NCBI RefSeq assembly: GCF_003721245.1
Contig: NZ_RIZG01000010.1
Coordinates: forward strand, 22,503 to 86,502
DNA: 64,000 nt
From: Marinomonas hwangdonensis
GTDB lineage: Bacteria > Pseudomonadota > Gammaproteobacteria > Pseudomonadales > Marinomonadaceae
Direction of reading: 5' to 3'
Under the pieces are notes generated by a model. It was given only the letters and a program-made list of their open reading frames with translations, searched no databases and was not told the origin of the DNA. The position numbers and the translations under genes are program-made. Of the stretch, positions 46,335-55,467 are shown piece after piece (the stretch's first letter is position 1; each line of letters starts with the position of its first letter).

Positions 46335-47822
46335 ATGTACATGGATCTAATTTCAGCTCTTCCGAGCGTTCTCACGTTTGATAATTTTTTTGCCATTGTG
46401 ATTGGTGTTCTATCGGGTATTGCAGTGGGCGCTATGCCAGGTCTTAGTGCAACTATGGCGATTTCTGTTTTGGTACCTTTCACATTCGGCCTTGATCCGC
46501 TGGTTGCGTTGGGTTTGATGGCTGGTATTTATAACGGCGCTATGTATGGTGGTGCGATTCCGGCAATATTGTTGCGTATACCGGGCACACCTGCTGCCGT
46601 AGCAACCAGTTTTGATGGTTACCCTATGGCGCAACAGGGGCGTGGTGGTTTTGCATTACAGATTGCGGTGGTTTCCTCTGCTATTGGTGGTATTGCTAGT
46701 GCTCTAGCCTTGATGTTGCTTGCTCCGCCATTAGCAAAAGTCACACTATTATTTGGGCCTTCTGAAGTCTTTTGGATCGCTGTGTTTGGGCTGTGTAGCA
46801 TTATCTTTTTATTAGGAGAAAGTCCAATAAAAGGTTTGATTAGTGCGTGCTTTGGTATTTTTGTTTCTATGGTAGGAGCAGACCCTATTACTAGTGAAGA
46901 CCGTTTTATTTTTGGACAACTTGAGTTATTAGATGGCATCAACATGGTTATTTTGTTGGTTGGTCTTTACGCCATGCCACCGGTCATCGATTTGCTTGAG
47001 CAGCCACTAGATACTAAAGAGGCTGGTAAAGCACTAAAAACAGAATCCTTGTTACGCAGCCTACCAAAGATGTTCCACTTCTGGAAAACGTGGCTTCGTT
47101 CATCTTTAATTGGTATTTGGATTGGTATTTTGCCAGGCGCTGGTGGTTCAATGGCGGCTTTTATGTCTTACAATGAGGCGCGTCGTGCGAGTAATAACCC
47201 AAATGAGTGGGGCCAAGGTGAGCCTGAAGGGGTTGCCGCAGCTGAAACGGCGAATAATGCTGATACTGCATCTGCTTTGATTCCTGCATTGACGCTAGGT
47301 ATCCCAGGGACCGCAGTAGCAGCTGTTATGTTGGGTGGTTTGTTGGTGCATGGCTTACAGCCAGGACCAATGCTATTCCGTGATAATCCAGATATTGTAT
47401 TTGGTTTTATGTGGCAGTTTTTGTTTGGTGCTATTTTGTTGATTTTTCTTGGTGGTTCATTGGCAACAAATAGCTTCTCCCATCTATTGAAACTTCCTCG
47501 TCCAGTACTGGGATCCATCATTATTGTCTTAATGTTTATCGGGGTGTATTCGATTAACGAACGTATGTTCGATGTCTATTTAATGTTGGGGTTTGGCTTA
47601 ATCGGTTATGTCATGGATAAGTTTAAATTTCCATTACCTCCTGTAGTATTGGGATTGATCTTGGGTGGTTTTGCTGAAGAAAATCTTCGCTTAACGTTGT
47701 TGATTGGTCAGGGGCAATGGTCTGCTTTGTTTGCCAACACAACTAGTCTAGTGTTGGTCGCCATGACAATTGCTGTAGTAGTTGGTCCTATGCTTAAGCG
47801 TCTCTTTGTAAAGACTAAATAA
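46335..47822 (+). CDS. tctA: TctA large membrane subunit of tripartite tricarboxylate transporter
   Basis: The 495-residue polytopic protein has the two TctA signatures: VLSGIAVGAMPGLSATMAISVLVPFTF near the N-terminus and GIWIGILPGAGGSMAAFMSYNEARRAS in the middle. It also has GIYNGAMYGGAIPAILLRIPGTPAA and its repeat ALIPALTLGIPGTAVAAVM, showing the internal duplication. It drives uptake of the TctC-bound carboxylate using an ion gradient. GAGGTGACAGATT precedes the ATG. Confidence 0.93.
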   Translation: MYMDLISALPSVLTFDNFFAIVIGVLSGIAVGAMPGLSATMAISVLVPFTFGLDPLVALGLMAGIYNGAMYGGAIPAILLRIPGTPAAVATSFDGYPMAQQGRGGFALQIAVVSSAIGGIASALALMLLAPPLAKVTLLFGPSEVFWIAVFGLCSIIFLLGESPIKGLISACFGIFVSMVGADPITSEDRFIFGQLELLDGINMVILLVGLYAMPPVIDLLEQPLDTKEAGKALKTESLLRSLPKMFHFWKTWLRSSLIGIWIGILPGAGGSMAAFMSYNEARRASNNPNEWGQGEPEGVAAAETANNADTASALIPALTLGIPGTAVAAVMLGGLLVHGLQPGPMLFRDNPDIVFGFMWQFLFGAILLIFLGGSLATNSFSHLLKLPRPVLGSIIIVLMFIGVYSINERMFDVYLMLGFGLIGYVMDKFKFPLPPVVLGLILGGFAEENLRLTLLIGQGQWSALFANTTSLVLVAMTIAVVVGPMLKRLFVKTK

Positions 47823-47839
47823 TGAACAGTTAACTTGGA

Positions 47840-47870
47840 AAAGGCTGAGTTCCTAACGGAGACAGCCTTT
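47840..47870 (+). terminator. Hairpin after tctA
   Basis: AAAGGCTG (47840-47847) pairs with CAGCCTTT (47863-47870); an inner TCC/GGA helix is possible. Likely end of the tct operon; the T run is short. Confidence 0.55.
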
Positions 47871-47938
47871 ATGCTACGAAAATATTTTATAGCGGTTTGA
47901 ATTATGCCTCTTTGGTGATACCCAAGAAGGCTTATTAG

Positions 47939-48241
47939 ATGGATGGTTTTGTGAATCTTGATCGATTTGACTTTAATCAATTGTATGTATTTTATGTACT
48001 ATATGAAGAAAGAAGCTTGAAGCATGCTGCCGAAAGGATGAATCTATCGCAATCGGCAATTAGTCATAAACTAAGTGGTTTACGTAAAACGTTCAACGAT
48101 CCTTTATTTGAACGAAAAAATAGACAGATGCAACCTACACTATTTTCAGAGAAACTGGTTATTGAAATTGAACCAATAATAAAACAGCTTTTTAGTTTTT
48201 ATAAAAAAATAAATGATTTTAGAACTATTAAAAGCGCTTAA
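47939..48241 (+). CDS. Orphan LysR-type DNA-binding domain
   Basis: The 100-residue protein holds only the LysR HTH (FYVLYEERSLKHAAERMNLS, SQSAISHKLSGLRKTFNDPLFERKNRQMQPT) plus the start of the linker helix. The usual 200-residue effector domain is missing: the frame stops at TAA (48239) and the 136 bases to the next gene show no continuation I could recognise. It may be a truncated gene or a short regulator that still dimerises through the linker helix. It lies 116 bases after tctA. Confidence 0.7.
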   Translation: MDGFVNLDRFDFNQLYVFYVLYEERSLKHAAERMNLSQSAISHKLSGLRKTFNDPLFERKNRQMQPTLFSEKLVIEIEPIIKQLFSFYKKINDFRTIKSA

Positions 48242-48377
48242 TTCATTTTTAATTTTGAGGATTTTATAGTTTAAAGCTTAAGTTCTATTTACTTCCTTCT
48301 CATAAGTTTTACCATTTTTTTGAGTTTAAGCATTTCAATAAACCTAGCAAAGAATCTATTACTCCTCACAGGCTTTA

Positions 48378-49442
48378 TTAAATGTCAATAATAGGCGCAA
48401 AGACGGTTTTGGCCGGTTGGCCGGGGATTTCTTTGGCCAGTCTGGGGACCAAGTACCCGGGCAGTTCGGCGGCGACTTTCCCCATCAGGTGTTGTGCTTT
48501 TTCAATGCGAATATCAAAGTGCGCGGCGCCTTCGACTGGGTCTAGGGTAAACAAATAATAGGGTAATAGGCCGGCGCTAAAGACGGCTTCGCTCAGTTGC
48601 ACTAGGGCTTCGACGCTGTCGTTGACGCCTTTGAGCAGTACCGCTTGATTGAGCAAGGTGATGCCTGCGCTTTTCAGCTTGCGGGCGGCTTGAGACACTT
48701 CCTCGTCCACTTCGTTGGCATGATTAATGTGCCAGACCATGACGATGTCAAGACGACTTTCGGTGATCCAGGCGAGCATGTCGTCACACACGCGGGCAGG
48801 GATGACCACCGGTAAGCGTGAATGAATGCGCAGGCGTTTAATTTGCGACAAGGCTTCCAGTTTTCGGACTTTGTCCGCCAGTAAGGCGTCTTTCATCATG
48901 AGTGGGTCGCCACCGCTCAAGATCACTTCGTTGACCTCGGGATGGCGCTGTAAGTAGTCAATCACGGATTGCCATTCGGCTTGCGCTAGCTGATTGTCGC
49001 CATAAGGAAAATGACGTCGAAAACAGTAGCGACAATTGACCGCGCAGGTGCCCGTGGTGATGACCAATAGGCGGCGCTTGTATTTGTGTACTATGGCTTT
49101 TTGCGGGTTGTGGTCGGCTTCTTCTAGCGGGTCTTTTGTATAGCCCGCGACCTTCTGCATTTCCATCGCGCTGGGTAAGACTTGCAGTAGCAGTGGGTCG
49201 TTTGGGTTGCCATATTCCATGCGCGACAAATAGGGCCGTGGCACCAGTAATTTAAAATTCTGATGAGCGGCGGCGCCCTGTTGCGCTAGGTGGTTGGGCA
49301 GTCCGAGCTGGGTCACGAGCTCGGGCAGGGACGTAATTGCCTGAGCGAGGTGTTCAGGCCAGCTTACCTTCTTCTGTGTTTGTATCGGAGTCACGTCAAA
49401 TATCTGCAAAATTGTGTTCTTTTGGGTTATGATTGCGTCCAC
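48378..49442 (-). CDS. epmB: EF-P (R)-beta-lysine-forming aminomutase EpmB
   Basis: This radical-SAM lysine 2,3-aminomutase has 354 residues. The [4Fe-4S] cysteines are Cys133, Cys137 and Cys140 in CAVNCRYCFRRHFPYG; ILSGGDPLMM follows, and the PLP lysine is in the C-terminal QPAKTVF. The protein lacks the long extra domains of clostridial aminomutase. EpmB converts lysine to beta-lysine, which EpmA attaches to EF-P. It is divergent from efp, its target, 140 bases away. The start is GTG at 49442 with a poor ribosome site. Confidence 0.92.
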   Translation of the reverse strand: MDAIITQKNTILQIFDVTPIQTQKKVSWPEHLAQAITSLPELVTQLGLPNHLAQQGAAAHQNFKLLVPRPYLSRMEYGNPNDPLLLQVLPSAMEMQKVAGYTKDPLEEADHNPQKAIVHKYKRRLLVITTGTCAVNCRYCFRRHFPYGDNQLAQAEWQSVIDYLQRHPEVNEVILSGGDPLMMKDALLADKVRKLEALSQIKRLRIHSRLPVVIPARVCDDMLAWITESRLDIVMVWHINHANEVDEEVSQAARKLKSAGITLLNQAVLLKGVNDSVEALVQLSEAVFSAGLLPYYLFTLDPVEGAAHFDIRIEKAQHLMGKVAAELPGYLVPRLAKEIPGQPAKTVFAPIIDI

Positions 49443-49472
49443 TTATTTATGGCTGATTAGGCCAGTGGCTCT

Positions 49473-49524
49473 CAGAGATCTTTGCAAACACTCTTTTTTA
49501 TTTAAAGTGGTTTGCAGAGATCTT
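49473..49524. repeat. Direct repeats in the epmB-efp intergenic region
   Basis: CAGAGATCTT occurs at 49473-49482 and again at 49515-49524. Between them GCAAACAC and GTGGTTTGC form an imperfect hairpin. This lies in the shared divergent promoter region and could be a regulator site, or a structure in the efp leader. Confidence 0.4.
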
Positions 49525-49582
49525 GGGACTGACATGATACGCCAGTCAGAGCTTTTTCTCTAAAAATATACTGTGAGGATGT

Positions 49583-50158
49583 ATGGCTAATATAACTACC
49601 AGCGACATGCGCGGCGGCACGAAAGTTATGGTCGATGGCGACCCATGTGCGGTGCTAGACAATGAACACGTAAAACCCGGTAAGGGTCAAGCGTTTAACC
49701 GTTTGAAATTGCGTAATTTACGTTCTGGTCGCGTTTGGGAGCGTACCTTTAAATCTGGCGATACGCTAGAAGGCGCTGATGTGATGGACACCGATATGGA
49801 GTACTTGTACACCGACGGTGAATTCTGGCATTTCATGGCCGTAGATGGTTCTTTTGAGCAACACGCAGCGGACCAAACGGCCGTTGGTGATGCGATGAAG
49901 TGGTTAAAAGAGCAAGAAAAATACGTGGTCACTCTGTACAACGGTGCGCCATTGGCGGTGTCTGCGCCTAACTTTATTGAGTTAGAAGTCACAGAAACAG
50001 ACCCAGGCGTGAAAGGCGATACCGCTAACGGCGGTTCTAAGCCAGCGACCTTGGTGACGGGCGCGGTGGTTAAAGTGCCTTTATTCATCAATATTGGTGA
50101 AGTTTTGCGAGTGGATACGCGCACCGGTGAATACGTGTCCCGCGCGACGGGCAAGTAA
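49583..50158 (+). CDS. efp: Translation elongation factor P
   Basis: The 191-residue protein has three beta-barrel domains. Lys34 in [10 protein letters not shown] is the beta-lysylation site at the tip of domain [17 protein letters not shown] follows in the same domain, and [29 protein letters not shown] closes domain III (in parts). EF-P relieves ribosome stalling at proline runs. The Lys34 type agrees with epmB next door. GTGAGGATGT precedes the ATG. Confidence 0.97.
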   Translation: MANITTSDMRGGTKVMVDGDPCAVLDNEHVKPGKGQAFNRLKLRNLRSGRVWERTFKSGDTLEGADVMDTDMEYLYTDGEFWHFMAVDGSFEQHAADQTAVGDAMKWLKEQEKYVVTLYNGAPLAVSAPNFIELEVTETDPGVKGDTANGGSKPATLVTGAVVKVPLFINIGEVLRVDTRTGEYVSRATGK

Positions 50159-50187
50159 CGCCACTCCCGTAGCCTAAGTGTATTCTC

Positions 50188-50226
50188 AAACCCGAGTTCG
50201 ATGTGATCGAACTCGGGTTTTTTTAT
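50188..50226 (+). terminator. Rho-independent terminator of efp
   Basis: AAACCCGAGTTCGAT (50188-50202) pairs perfectly with ATCGAACTCGGGTTT (50206-50220) around GTG, followed by T run to 50224. Confidence 0.97.
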
Positions 50227-50312
50227 GCTCAAATTGACCTAGGGCCATTTCTAGTGATGGTTTCATGTTTCGCTCGTATTTTGTGCAAAATTTTCTTTTT
50301 CGCGGCTTTTGT

Positions 50313-50348
50313 GTTTCATTTGAATTGCAATTGTATTTCAAATGAAAC
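50313..50348. promoter_or_regulatory. 36-bp palindrome upstream of ugpB, candidate DeoR/GlpR-type operator
   Basis: GTTTCATTTGAA (50313-50324) is matched by its exact complement TTCAAATGAAAC (50337-50348) across 12 bases. A further GTTTCAT occurs about 50 bases upstream, at 50260-50266. Repeated TTTCATTT-like units are common in operators of DeoR-family proteins, and such a protein is encoded at the end of this operon (55468). It sits 83 bases before the ugpB start. Confidence 0.55.
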
Positions 50349-50430
50349 CTTACTATCATCAAAGTGTCATATTTACTTTCTATAGTGGTTCTTTCTTTTC
50401 TAATAAAAACTCATTGTGAGGGACACGGAA

Positions 50431-51732
50431 ATGCATAAATTGAAATTAGCGTCAGTGTTGGTCGGTTTGTCTATGGCTGGATCAAGCTTCGCGGCAACGC
50501 AAGTGGAGTGGTGGCATGCCATGGGGGGCGCCAATGGTGAAAAGGTCAATTCAATCGCTAAAGCCTTTAATGGTTCACAAGACAATTATGAAGTGAAGCC
50601 AGTCTACAAGGGTAACTACACAGAAACCATGACATCGGCGATTGCGGCGTTTCGTGCTAAGCAGCAGCCGGCTATTGTGCAGGTGTTTGAAGTGGGCACA
50701 GCGACTATGATGGCCGCAGAAGGGGCGATTTACCCTGTTCATAAGCTGATGCAGGAGTCTGGTCAGCCGTTGGATGAGAGCGCTTTTTTGAGCGCGGTAA
50801 CTGGGTATTACACCAACAGTGACGGCAATATGCTTTCTATGCCTTTTAACAGTTCAACGCCAGTGCTTTATTACAACAAAGAATTGTTTGCTAAAGCAGG
50901 GATTAGCCAAATCCCGACGACATGGCAAGAAGTGGAAAGCGTGTCGAAACAATTGCAATCGGCAGGCGTTGGCTGTGGCTTCACCACCGCTTGGCAGTCT
51001 TGGGTACATTTAGAGAACTTCAGTGCTCGTCATAATGTGCCGTTTGCTACCTTGGATAATGGTTTTGGTGGCTTGAAAACTGAACTGACCTTCAATGGCC
51101 CGCTGCAAGTGGCTCACATTGAGAAAATGGGCGAGTGGCAGAAAAACGGCATTTTTAGCTACTCTGGACGTACTAACGACGGTGCGGCGAAATTCTACAG
51201 CCAAGAGTGCGCCATGTTTACAGAATCGTCCGCAGGTTACGCGGGTATCACGCGTAATGCGACTTTCGATTTTGGTGTGACTGAGCTGCCATACTGGGAA
51301 GGCAAAGTTGATCAGCCTTCTAATACCATCATAGGCGGCGCTTCTTTGTGGGTGTTGCAAGGCCATTCTAAAGAAGAATACAGCGCGGTAGCGTCTTTCT
51401 TAAGCTTCTTATCAAGTGCTGAAGTTCAAGCGGATTACCATCAGGTAACAGGTTATTTGCCGATCACAGAAGCTGCTTACGACTTGACCACAAAGCAAGG
51501 TTTTTATGCAGCGAATCCAGGCACAGAAACGGCGGTTTTGCAAATGACAACGGGCACGCCAACAGCGAATACCAAGGGATTGCGTTTGGGTAACTTTGTG
51601 CAAATCCGTGGTGTGATCGATGAGGCATTAGAGTCTGTTTGGAGCGGCGATGTGGACGCACAAACGGCGCTTAATTCGGCGGTAACGCGTGGTAATGCGC
51701 TGCTTCGTCGTTTTGAAAAAGCCAACGATTAA
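50431..51732 (+). CDS. ugpB: sn-Glycerol-3-phosphate ABC transporter binding protein UgpB
   Basis: The 433-residue periplasmic protein has a signal peptide (MHKLKLASVLVGLSMAGSSF, cleaved before ATQVEW). UgpB-specific text includes VEWWHAMGGANGEKVNSIA, KGNYTETMTSAIAAFRAKQQ, PFNSSTPVLYYNKELF and a Trp-rich substrate site. It binds glycerol-3-phosphate and glycerophosphodiesters for UgpAEC. The ATG at 50431 is chosen over one at 50416 because GAGGG precedes it at good distance and the signal peptide then starts correctly. Confidence 0.93.
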   Translation: MHKLKLASVLVGLSMAGSSFAATQVEWWHAMGGANGEKVNSIAKAFNGSQDNYEVKPVYKGNYTETMTSAIAAFRAKQQPAIVQVFEVGTATMMAAEGAIYPVHKLMQESGQPLDESAFLSAVTGYYTNSDGNMLSMPFNSSTPVLYYNKELFAKAGISQIPTTWQEVESVSKQLQSAGVGCGFTTAWQSWVHLENFSARHNVPFATLDNGFGGLKTELTFNGPLQVAHIEKMGEWQKNGIFSYSGRTNDGAAKFYSQECAMFTESSAGYAGITRNATFDFGVTELPYWEGKVDQPSNTIIGGASLWVLQGHSKEEYSAVASFLSFLSSAEVQADYHQVTGYLPITEAAYDLTTKQGFYAANPGTETAVLQMTTGTPTANTKGLRLGNFVQIRGVIDEALESVWSGDVDAQTALNSAVTRGNALLRRFEKAND

Positions 51733-51744
51733 TACGAAAGTAAT

Positions 51745-51778
51745 CGCCCTTATGCTGATGGTATAAGGGCGTTTTTTT
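51745..51778 (+). terminator. Terminator/attenuator between ugpB and ugpA
   Basis: CGCCCTTAT (51745-51753) pairs perfectly with ATAAGGGCG (51763-51771), followed by seven T. Being inside the operon it should lower expression of the permease genes relative to ugpB. A T-rich stretch with four GTGCGTTTTT-like units follows up to 51850. Confidence 0.85.
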
Positions 51779-51875
51779 GTGCTTGTATCTGTGTTTTGTT
51801 GGTGTTTTTAGTGCGTTTTTAGGTGTTTCTCGTGCGTTTTTTTAATGCGTATTTTTTATTTATTTGGATTGTCCG

Positions 51876-52754
51876 ATGACAGTGACCTTTCCCCAAAAAG
51901 GCTTGCCTTGGTTGTTGCTTTTGCCCCAGCTACTGGTAACCGCCGTTTTTTTTCTTTGGCCCGCTGAACAAGCGTTAGAGCAAGCGTTTTATCGAGAAGA
52001 CGCGTTTGGCTTGAGCCGTGAATTTGTTGGTTTGGAAAACTTTGCCGATTTATTTTCGGACCCTTTGTATTATCAGTCTCTTGTGACCACCTTGGTGTTT
52101 AGCTTTTCGGTGGCGATTGCTGGATTGTCGGTGGCGTTGCTGTTGGCGGTGATGGCCGATCGAATCATTCGAGGGAAATTGGCGTATCAAACTTTATTGA
52201 TCTGGCCGTACGCTGTGGCGCCTGCTTTGGCGGGTGTGCTGTGGTGGATTTTATTTGACCCTAGCATGGGGCCAATTGCCCTTTGGTTAGGTGCTGCCGG
52301 AGTAGAGTGGAATCATTACTTGGATGGTAATCAGGCGATGATTTTGGTGGTAATTGCCTCGACATGGAAGCAAATCAGTTACAACTTCTTATTTTTCTTG
52401 GCGGGGTTGCAGGCGGTTCCGCGTTCTTTAATCGAAGCGGCGGCCATTGATGGTGCCAGTCCGTTTAAGCGTTTTTGGACTATTGTGTTTCCTTTGCTGT
52501 CTCCGACAACGTTTTTCTTGTTGGTAGTGAACCTAGTGTATGCCTTCTTTGAAACCTTTGGAGTAATTGATGCGACCACCAAAGGCGGCCCAGGGCAAAG
52601 TACCACGACCCTGGTGTATAAAGTCTTTGATGACGGTTTTGTTGGTTTGGATTTGGGCGGATCGGCGGCGCAATCGGTGATCTTGATGGGCATTGTTGGC
52701 CTGATGACGGTGGTTCAGTTTCGCTTTATTGAGCGTAAGGTGCAGTACTCATGA
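51876..52754 (+). CDS. ugpA: Glycerol-3-phosphate ABC transporter permease UgpA
   Basis: The 292-residue inner-membrane protein has six helices and the permease coupling loop [25 protein letters not shown] (EAA motif). It has [28 protein letters not shown] at the N-terminus, typical of UgpA. The ATG at 51876 has GGA 7 bases before it; a TTG at 51864 is less likely. It overlaps ugpE by ATGA. Confidence 0.92.
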   Translation: MTVTFPQKGLPWLLLLPQLLVTAVFFLWPAEQALEQAFYREDAFGLSREFVGLENFADLFSDPLYYQSLVTTLVFSFSVAIAGLSVALLLAVMADRIIRGKLAYQTLLIWPYAVAPALAGVLWWILFDPSMGPIALWLGAAGVEWNHYLDGNQAMILVVIASTWKQISYNFLFFLAGLQAVPRSLIEAAAIDGASPFKRFWTIVFPLLSPTTFFLLVVNLVYAFFETFGVIDATTKGGPGQSTTTLVYKVFDDGFVGLDLGGSAAQSVILMGIVGLMTVVQFRFIERKVQYS

Positions 52755-53599
52755 TAGAGAATCGACCTTGGTTAACCTTTACGAGTCATGCCACCTTGTT
52801 GTTGGGGATTGCTTTGGTAGCTTTGCCTGTATGGATGGCGCTGGTGGCTTCGACGCATCCTGCGTCGGCGTTTGGGGTTGGGCACATTCCTTTGTGGTTT
52901 GGTGATGCTGGCGCCGCAACTTGGGGCGCGGTGTTATTTGACAAGGCGGGCAACGGTGTTGATGTGCCAGTGTGGTTTATGATGCTCAATTCCCTGATTA
53001 TGGCGTTGGGCATCACTTTTGGCAAAATCGCTATTTCCTTATTATCTGCCTATGCGATTGTATTCTTCCGCTTCCCGTTGCGTGGTTTTTGCTTCTGGAT
53101 CATTTTTATGACTCTGATGCTGCCGGTTGAAGTGCGTATTGTGCCGACGTTTGAGGTGGTGGCGAACTTGGGTTTGCTCAACAGTTATACGGGGTTGACG
53201 CTGCCTTTGATTGCCAGTGCCACGGCGACGTTTTTGTTTCGTCAGTGTTTCTTGAGTATTCCTGGGGAGCTGGTGGAAGCGGCGCGTATGGATGGGGCGG
53301 GGCCTTGGCGGTTCTTTTTTGATATTTTGCTGCCCCTGTCGCGAACCAATATCGCGGCCTTGTTTGTTATTTTGTTTATTTACGGTTGGAATCAATATCT
53401 CTGGCCTTTGTTGATCACTACGGACGATGCCTATTACACCTTGGTTATGAGTATTAAGCGCATGTTGTCGGTGACCGATGGGGATATTGCCTGGAATCAG
53501 ATCATGGCGACCACCTTGTTGGCGATGTTGCCCCCTGTCGCTGTGGTGATAGGCATGCAGCAGCTGTTTGTGAAAGGTTTAGTGGATTCGGAGAAGTAG
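52751..53599 (+). CDS. ugpE: Glycerol-3-phosphate ABC transporter permease UgpE
   Basis: The 282-residue protein has six helices and the coupling loop [25 protein letters not shown]. It pairs with UgpA to form the channel; [20 protein letters not shown] text (here [20 protein letters not shown]) is a UgpE hallmark. The start overlaps the ugpA stop and ugpC follows after 2 bases. Confidence 0.93.
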   Translation: MIENRPWLTFTSHATLLLGIALVALPVWMALVASTHPASAFGVGHIPLWFGDAGAATWGAVLFDKAGNGVDVPVWFMMLNSLIMALGITFGKIAISLLSAYAIVFFRFPLRGFCFWIIFMTLMLPVEVRIVPTFEVVANLGLLNSYTGLTLPLIASATATFLFRQCFLSIPGELVEAARMDGAGPWRFFFDILLPLSRTNIAALFVILFIYGWNQYLWPLLITTDDAYYTLVMSIKRMLSVTDGDIAWNQIMATTLLAMLPPVAVVIGMQQLFVKGLVDSEK

Positions 53600-53601
53600 T
53601 C

Positions 53602-54669
53602 ATGACGGACGTTATTTTAGAAAAAGTCGGCAAAACCTACCCTAATGGTTTTCATGCTATCCCTAGTGTGGATTTATCGATTGAGGAAGGGGAATTTATT
53701 GTTTTGGTTGGGCCATCGGGTTGTGGTAAATCCACCTTGTTGCGTATGGTGGCGGGGTTAGAGAGTATTTCCACGGGTGAGCTGCGCATTCGTGGCGAGC
53801 GCATGAATGACAAGGAGCCGGCTGACCGCGATATTGCTATGGTGTTTCAGAATTACGCTTTGTACCCCCACATGACGGTCTACAACAATATGGCGTATGG
53901 TTTAAAAAATCGTGGCATGGCGAAAGAGTTGATCGCGGAAAAAGTCACGGATGTGGCGACTATGTTGGGGTTGACTGAGTTGTTGCAGCGTAAGCCGCGG
54001 CAATTATCCGGTGGTCAACGTCAGCGGGTGGCCATGGGGCGTGCCATGGTGCGAGATCCGAAAGTCTTCTTGTTTGATGAGCCCTTGTCGAATCTGGATG
54101 CTAAATTGCGGGTGCAGATGCGGGTGGAGATTCGTCAGTTGCAGCGTAAGTTGGGTACCACGACTTTGTACGTGACCCACGATCAGGTGGAAGCCATGAC
54201 CTTGGCGGACCGCTTGGTGGTGTTGAACAAAGGTAAGGCTGAGCAGATAGGTACTCCCATGGATTTGTACAATAAACCGGCGACCCCGTTTGTGGCCGCG
54301 TTTATTGGTTCGCCTTCGATGAACTTGCTCGGTGCCAATCTGACTGAGCAAGGCATCAAGGTTTCCGACGCGCTTACGTTGCCCTTGTCTCATCGGCATC
54401 GTGGTTCGATTGTGTGGGGCATTCGCCCAGAGCATCTGGCGGTGTCGGATGAGCAAAATGCTGATTTCGCTTTGCGCATTCAGGCGGTAGAATCCTTAGG
54501 GGCCGAGACCTTAATTCACGGTAAAATAGATACGGCGTCTGGTGACGGTGAGCCTATGGTGGTGCGTCTATCTGGACCGCACTTGCCGGACATCAATAGT
54601 GTGATGTGGCTGACGGCGCCAGCGCAACACTGGCACTTATTTGACGCAATGACTCAGCAGAGGTTGTGA
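53602..54669 (+). CDS. ugpC: Glycerol-3-phosphate ABC transporter ATPase UgpC
   Basis: The 355-residue ATPase has Walker A GPSGCGKST (about 37-45), the ABC signature LSGGQRQRVAMGRA, Walker B VFLFDEPLSNLD and the switch His in YVTHDQVEAMTLADR. A C-terminal TOBE/MalK-like regulatory domain is present (IRPEHLAVS). It powers UgpAE. The gene follows ugpE after 2 bases and precedes the phosphodiesterase after one base. Confidence 0.95.
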   Translation: MTDVILEKVGKTYPNGFHAIPSVDLSIEEGEFIVLVGPSGCGKSTLLRMVAGLESISTGELRIRGERMNDKEPADRDIAMVFQNYALYPHMTVYNNMAYGLKNRGMAKELIAEKVTDVATMLGLTELLQRKPRQLSGGQRQRVAMGRAMVRDPKVFLFDEPLSNLDAKLRVQMRVEIRQLQRKLGTTTLYVTHDQVEAMTLADRLVVLNKGKAEQIGTPMDLYNKPATPFVAAFIGSPSMNLLGANLTEQGIKVSDALTLPLSHRHRGSIVWGIRPEHLAVSDEQNADFALRIQAVESLGAETLIHGKIDTASGDGEPMVVRLSGPHLPDINSVMWLTAPAQHWHLFDAMTQQRL

Positions 54670-54670
54670 A

Positions 54671-55453
54671 ATGACGATGCAAACTGACACGCTTGTGAAG
54701 CGTGATTCTTTGAAAGAAAAAGTGTTGAAAACAAAGGTAATGGGGCACCGTGGTGCGGCGTTATTGGCACCTGAAAATACCTTGGCGTCGGTGCGTGCCG
54801 CGGCCGAGGCTGGCGCGACCTGGGTCGAAATCGATGTGTATTTGATCGCGGAAGGGGGCTTGGTCATTTTCCATGACGATACTCTGGATCGCTGTACTAA
54901 TGGATCGGGTGTAACGCGTGAAGCGCGTCCTACCGAGGTGGCGGAGTTAGACGCTGGCGCTTGGTTTTCCGAGAAATTTGTTGGGGAAAAAGTGCCGACC
55001 TTGTTGGAGGCCTTGGAGTGCATTCAGTCGTTAAACTTGGGGTTGAATCTTGAGATTAAGCACGATGGCGCGGATGTGGAAAACATTGTGCCCGCGGTGA
55101 TGGCGATGTTGCGCGATCATTGGCAAGACAATGACCGTCTGATGATCTCCAGCTTTAACTTGGCGGCGTTAGAGCTGTGTTACGAGATTGATCCTCAGCG
55201 TCATCTTGCGCCCTTGTATGAAGACATTCCTGAGGACTGGCAAGAGCAGCTTGCCGGTATTGAAGCATACAGTCTGAATTGTGATTACTCCCGTTTGACC
55301 GAAGCGCAAGCACGCGCGGTGAAAGCCGCTGGCTATAAACTGCTGTGTTATACCGTGAATGACCCGCAAACAGTGGAAGGGCATTGGGCGTGGGGCATGG
55401 ATGCGGTGATTACGGATGACCCAACGCGGTTTGCTTCACTATTGATGAAATAA
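54671..55453 (+). CDS. ugpQ: Cytosolic glycerophosphodiester phosphodiesterase UgpQ
   Basis: The 260-residue TIM-barrel enzyme has GHRGAALLAPENTLAS (catalytic His and metal site), EIDVYL and FHDDTLDRCTNGSG, the classic GDPD set. No signal peptide, so it acts in the cytoplasm on diesters taken up by UgpBAEC, giving glycerol-3-P and an alcohol. The first 20 residues (TDTLVKRDSLKEKV) form an extra charged N-terminus; a later start is not available. Operon position matches E. coli ugpBAECQ. Confidence 0.93.
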   Translation: MTMQTDTLVKRDSLKEKVLKTKVMGHRGAALLAPENTLASVRAAAEAGATWVEIDVYLIAEGGLVIFHDDTLDRCTNGSGVTREARPTEVAELDAGAWFSEKFVGEKVPTLLEALECIQSLNLGLNLEIKHDGADVENIVPAVMAMLRDHWQDNDRLMISSFNLAALELCYEIDPQRHLAPLYEDIPEDWQEQLAGIEAYSLNCDYSRLTEAQARAVKAAGYKLLCYTVNDPQTVEGHWAWGMDAVITDDPTRFASLLMK

Positions 55454-55467
55454 TGTAAGGGTGCCGT

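Noticed and set aside
46410..46634. Reverse frame rich in Arg/Thr inside tctA
   Set aside because: Shadow of the conserved TctA signature on the other strand.
50203..50385. 60-codon frame after efp
   Set aside because: It begins inside the efp terminator and runs through the ugp regulatory palindrome; hydrophobic by T-richness only.
51772..51850. GTGCGTTTTT repeats before ugpA as a CRISPR-like or satellite array
   Set aside because: Units are short, irregular and without unique spacers; more likely T-rich leader sequence after the attenuator.
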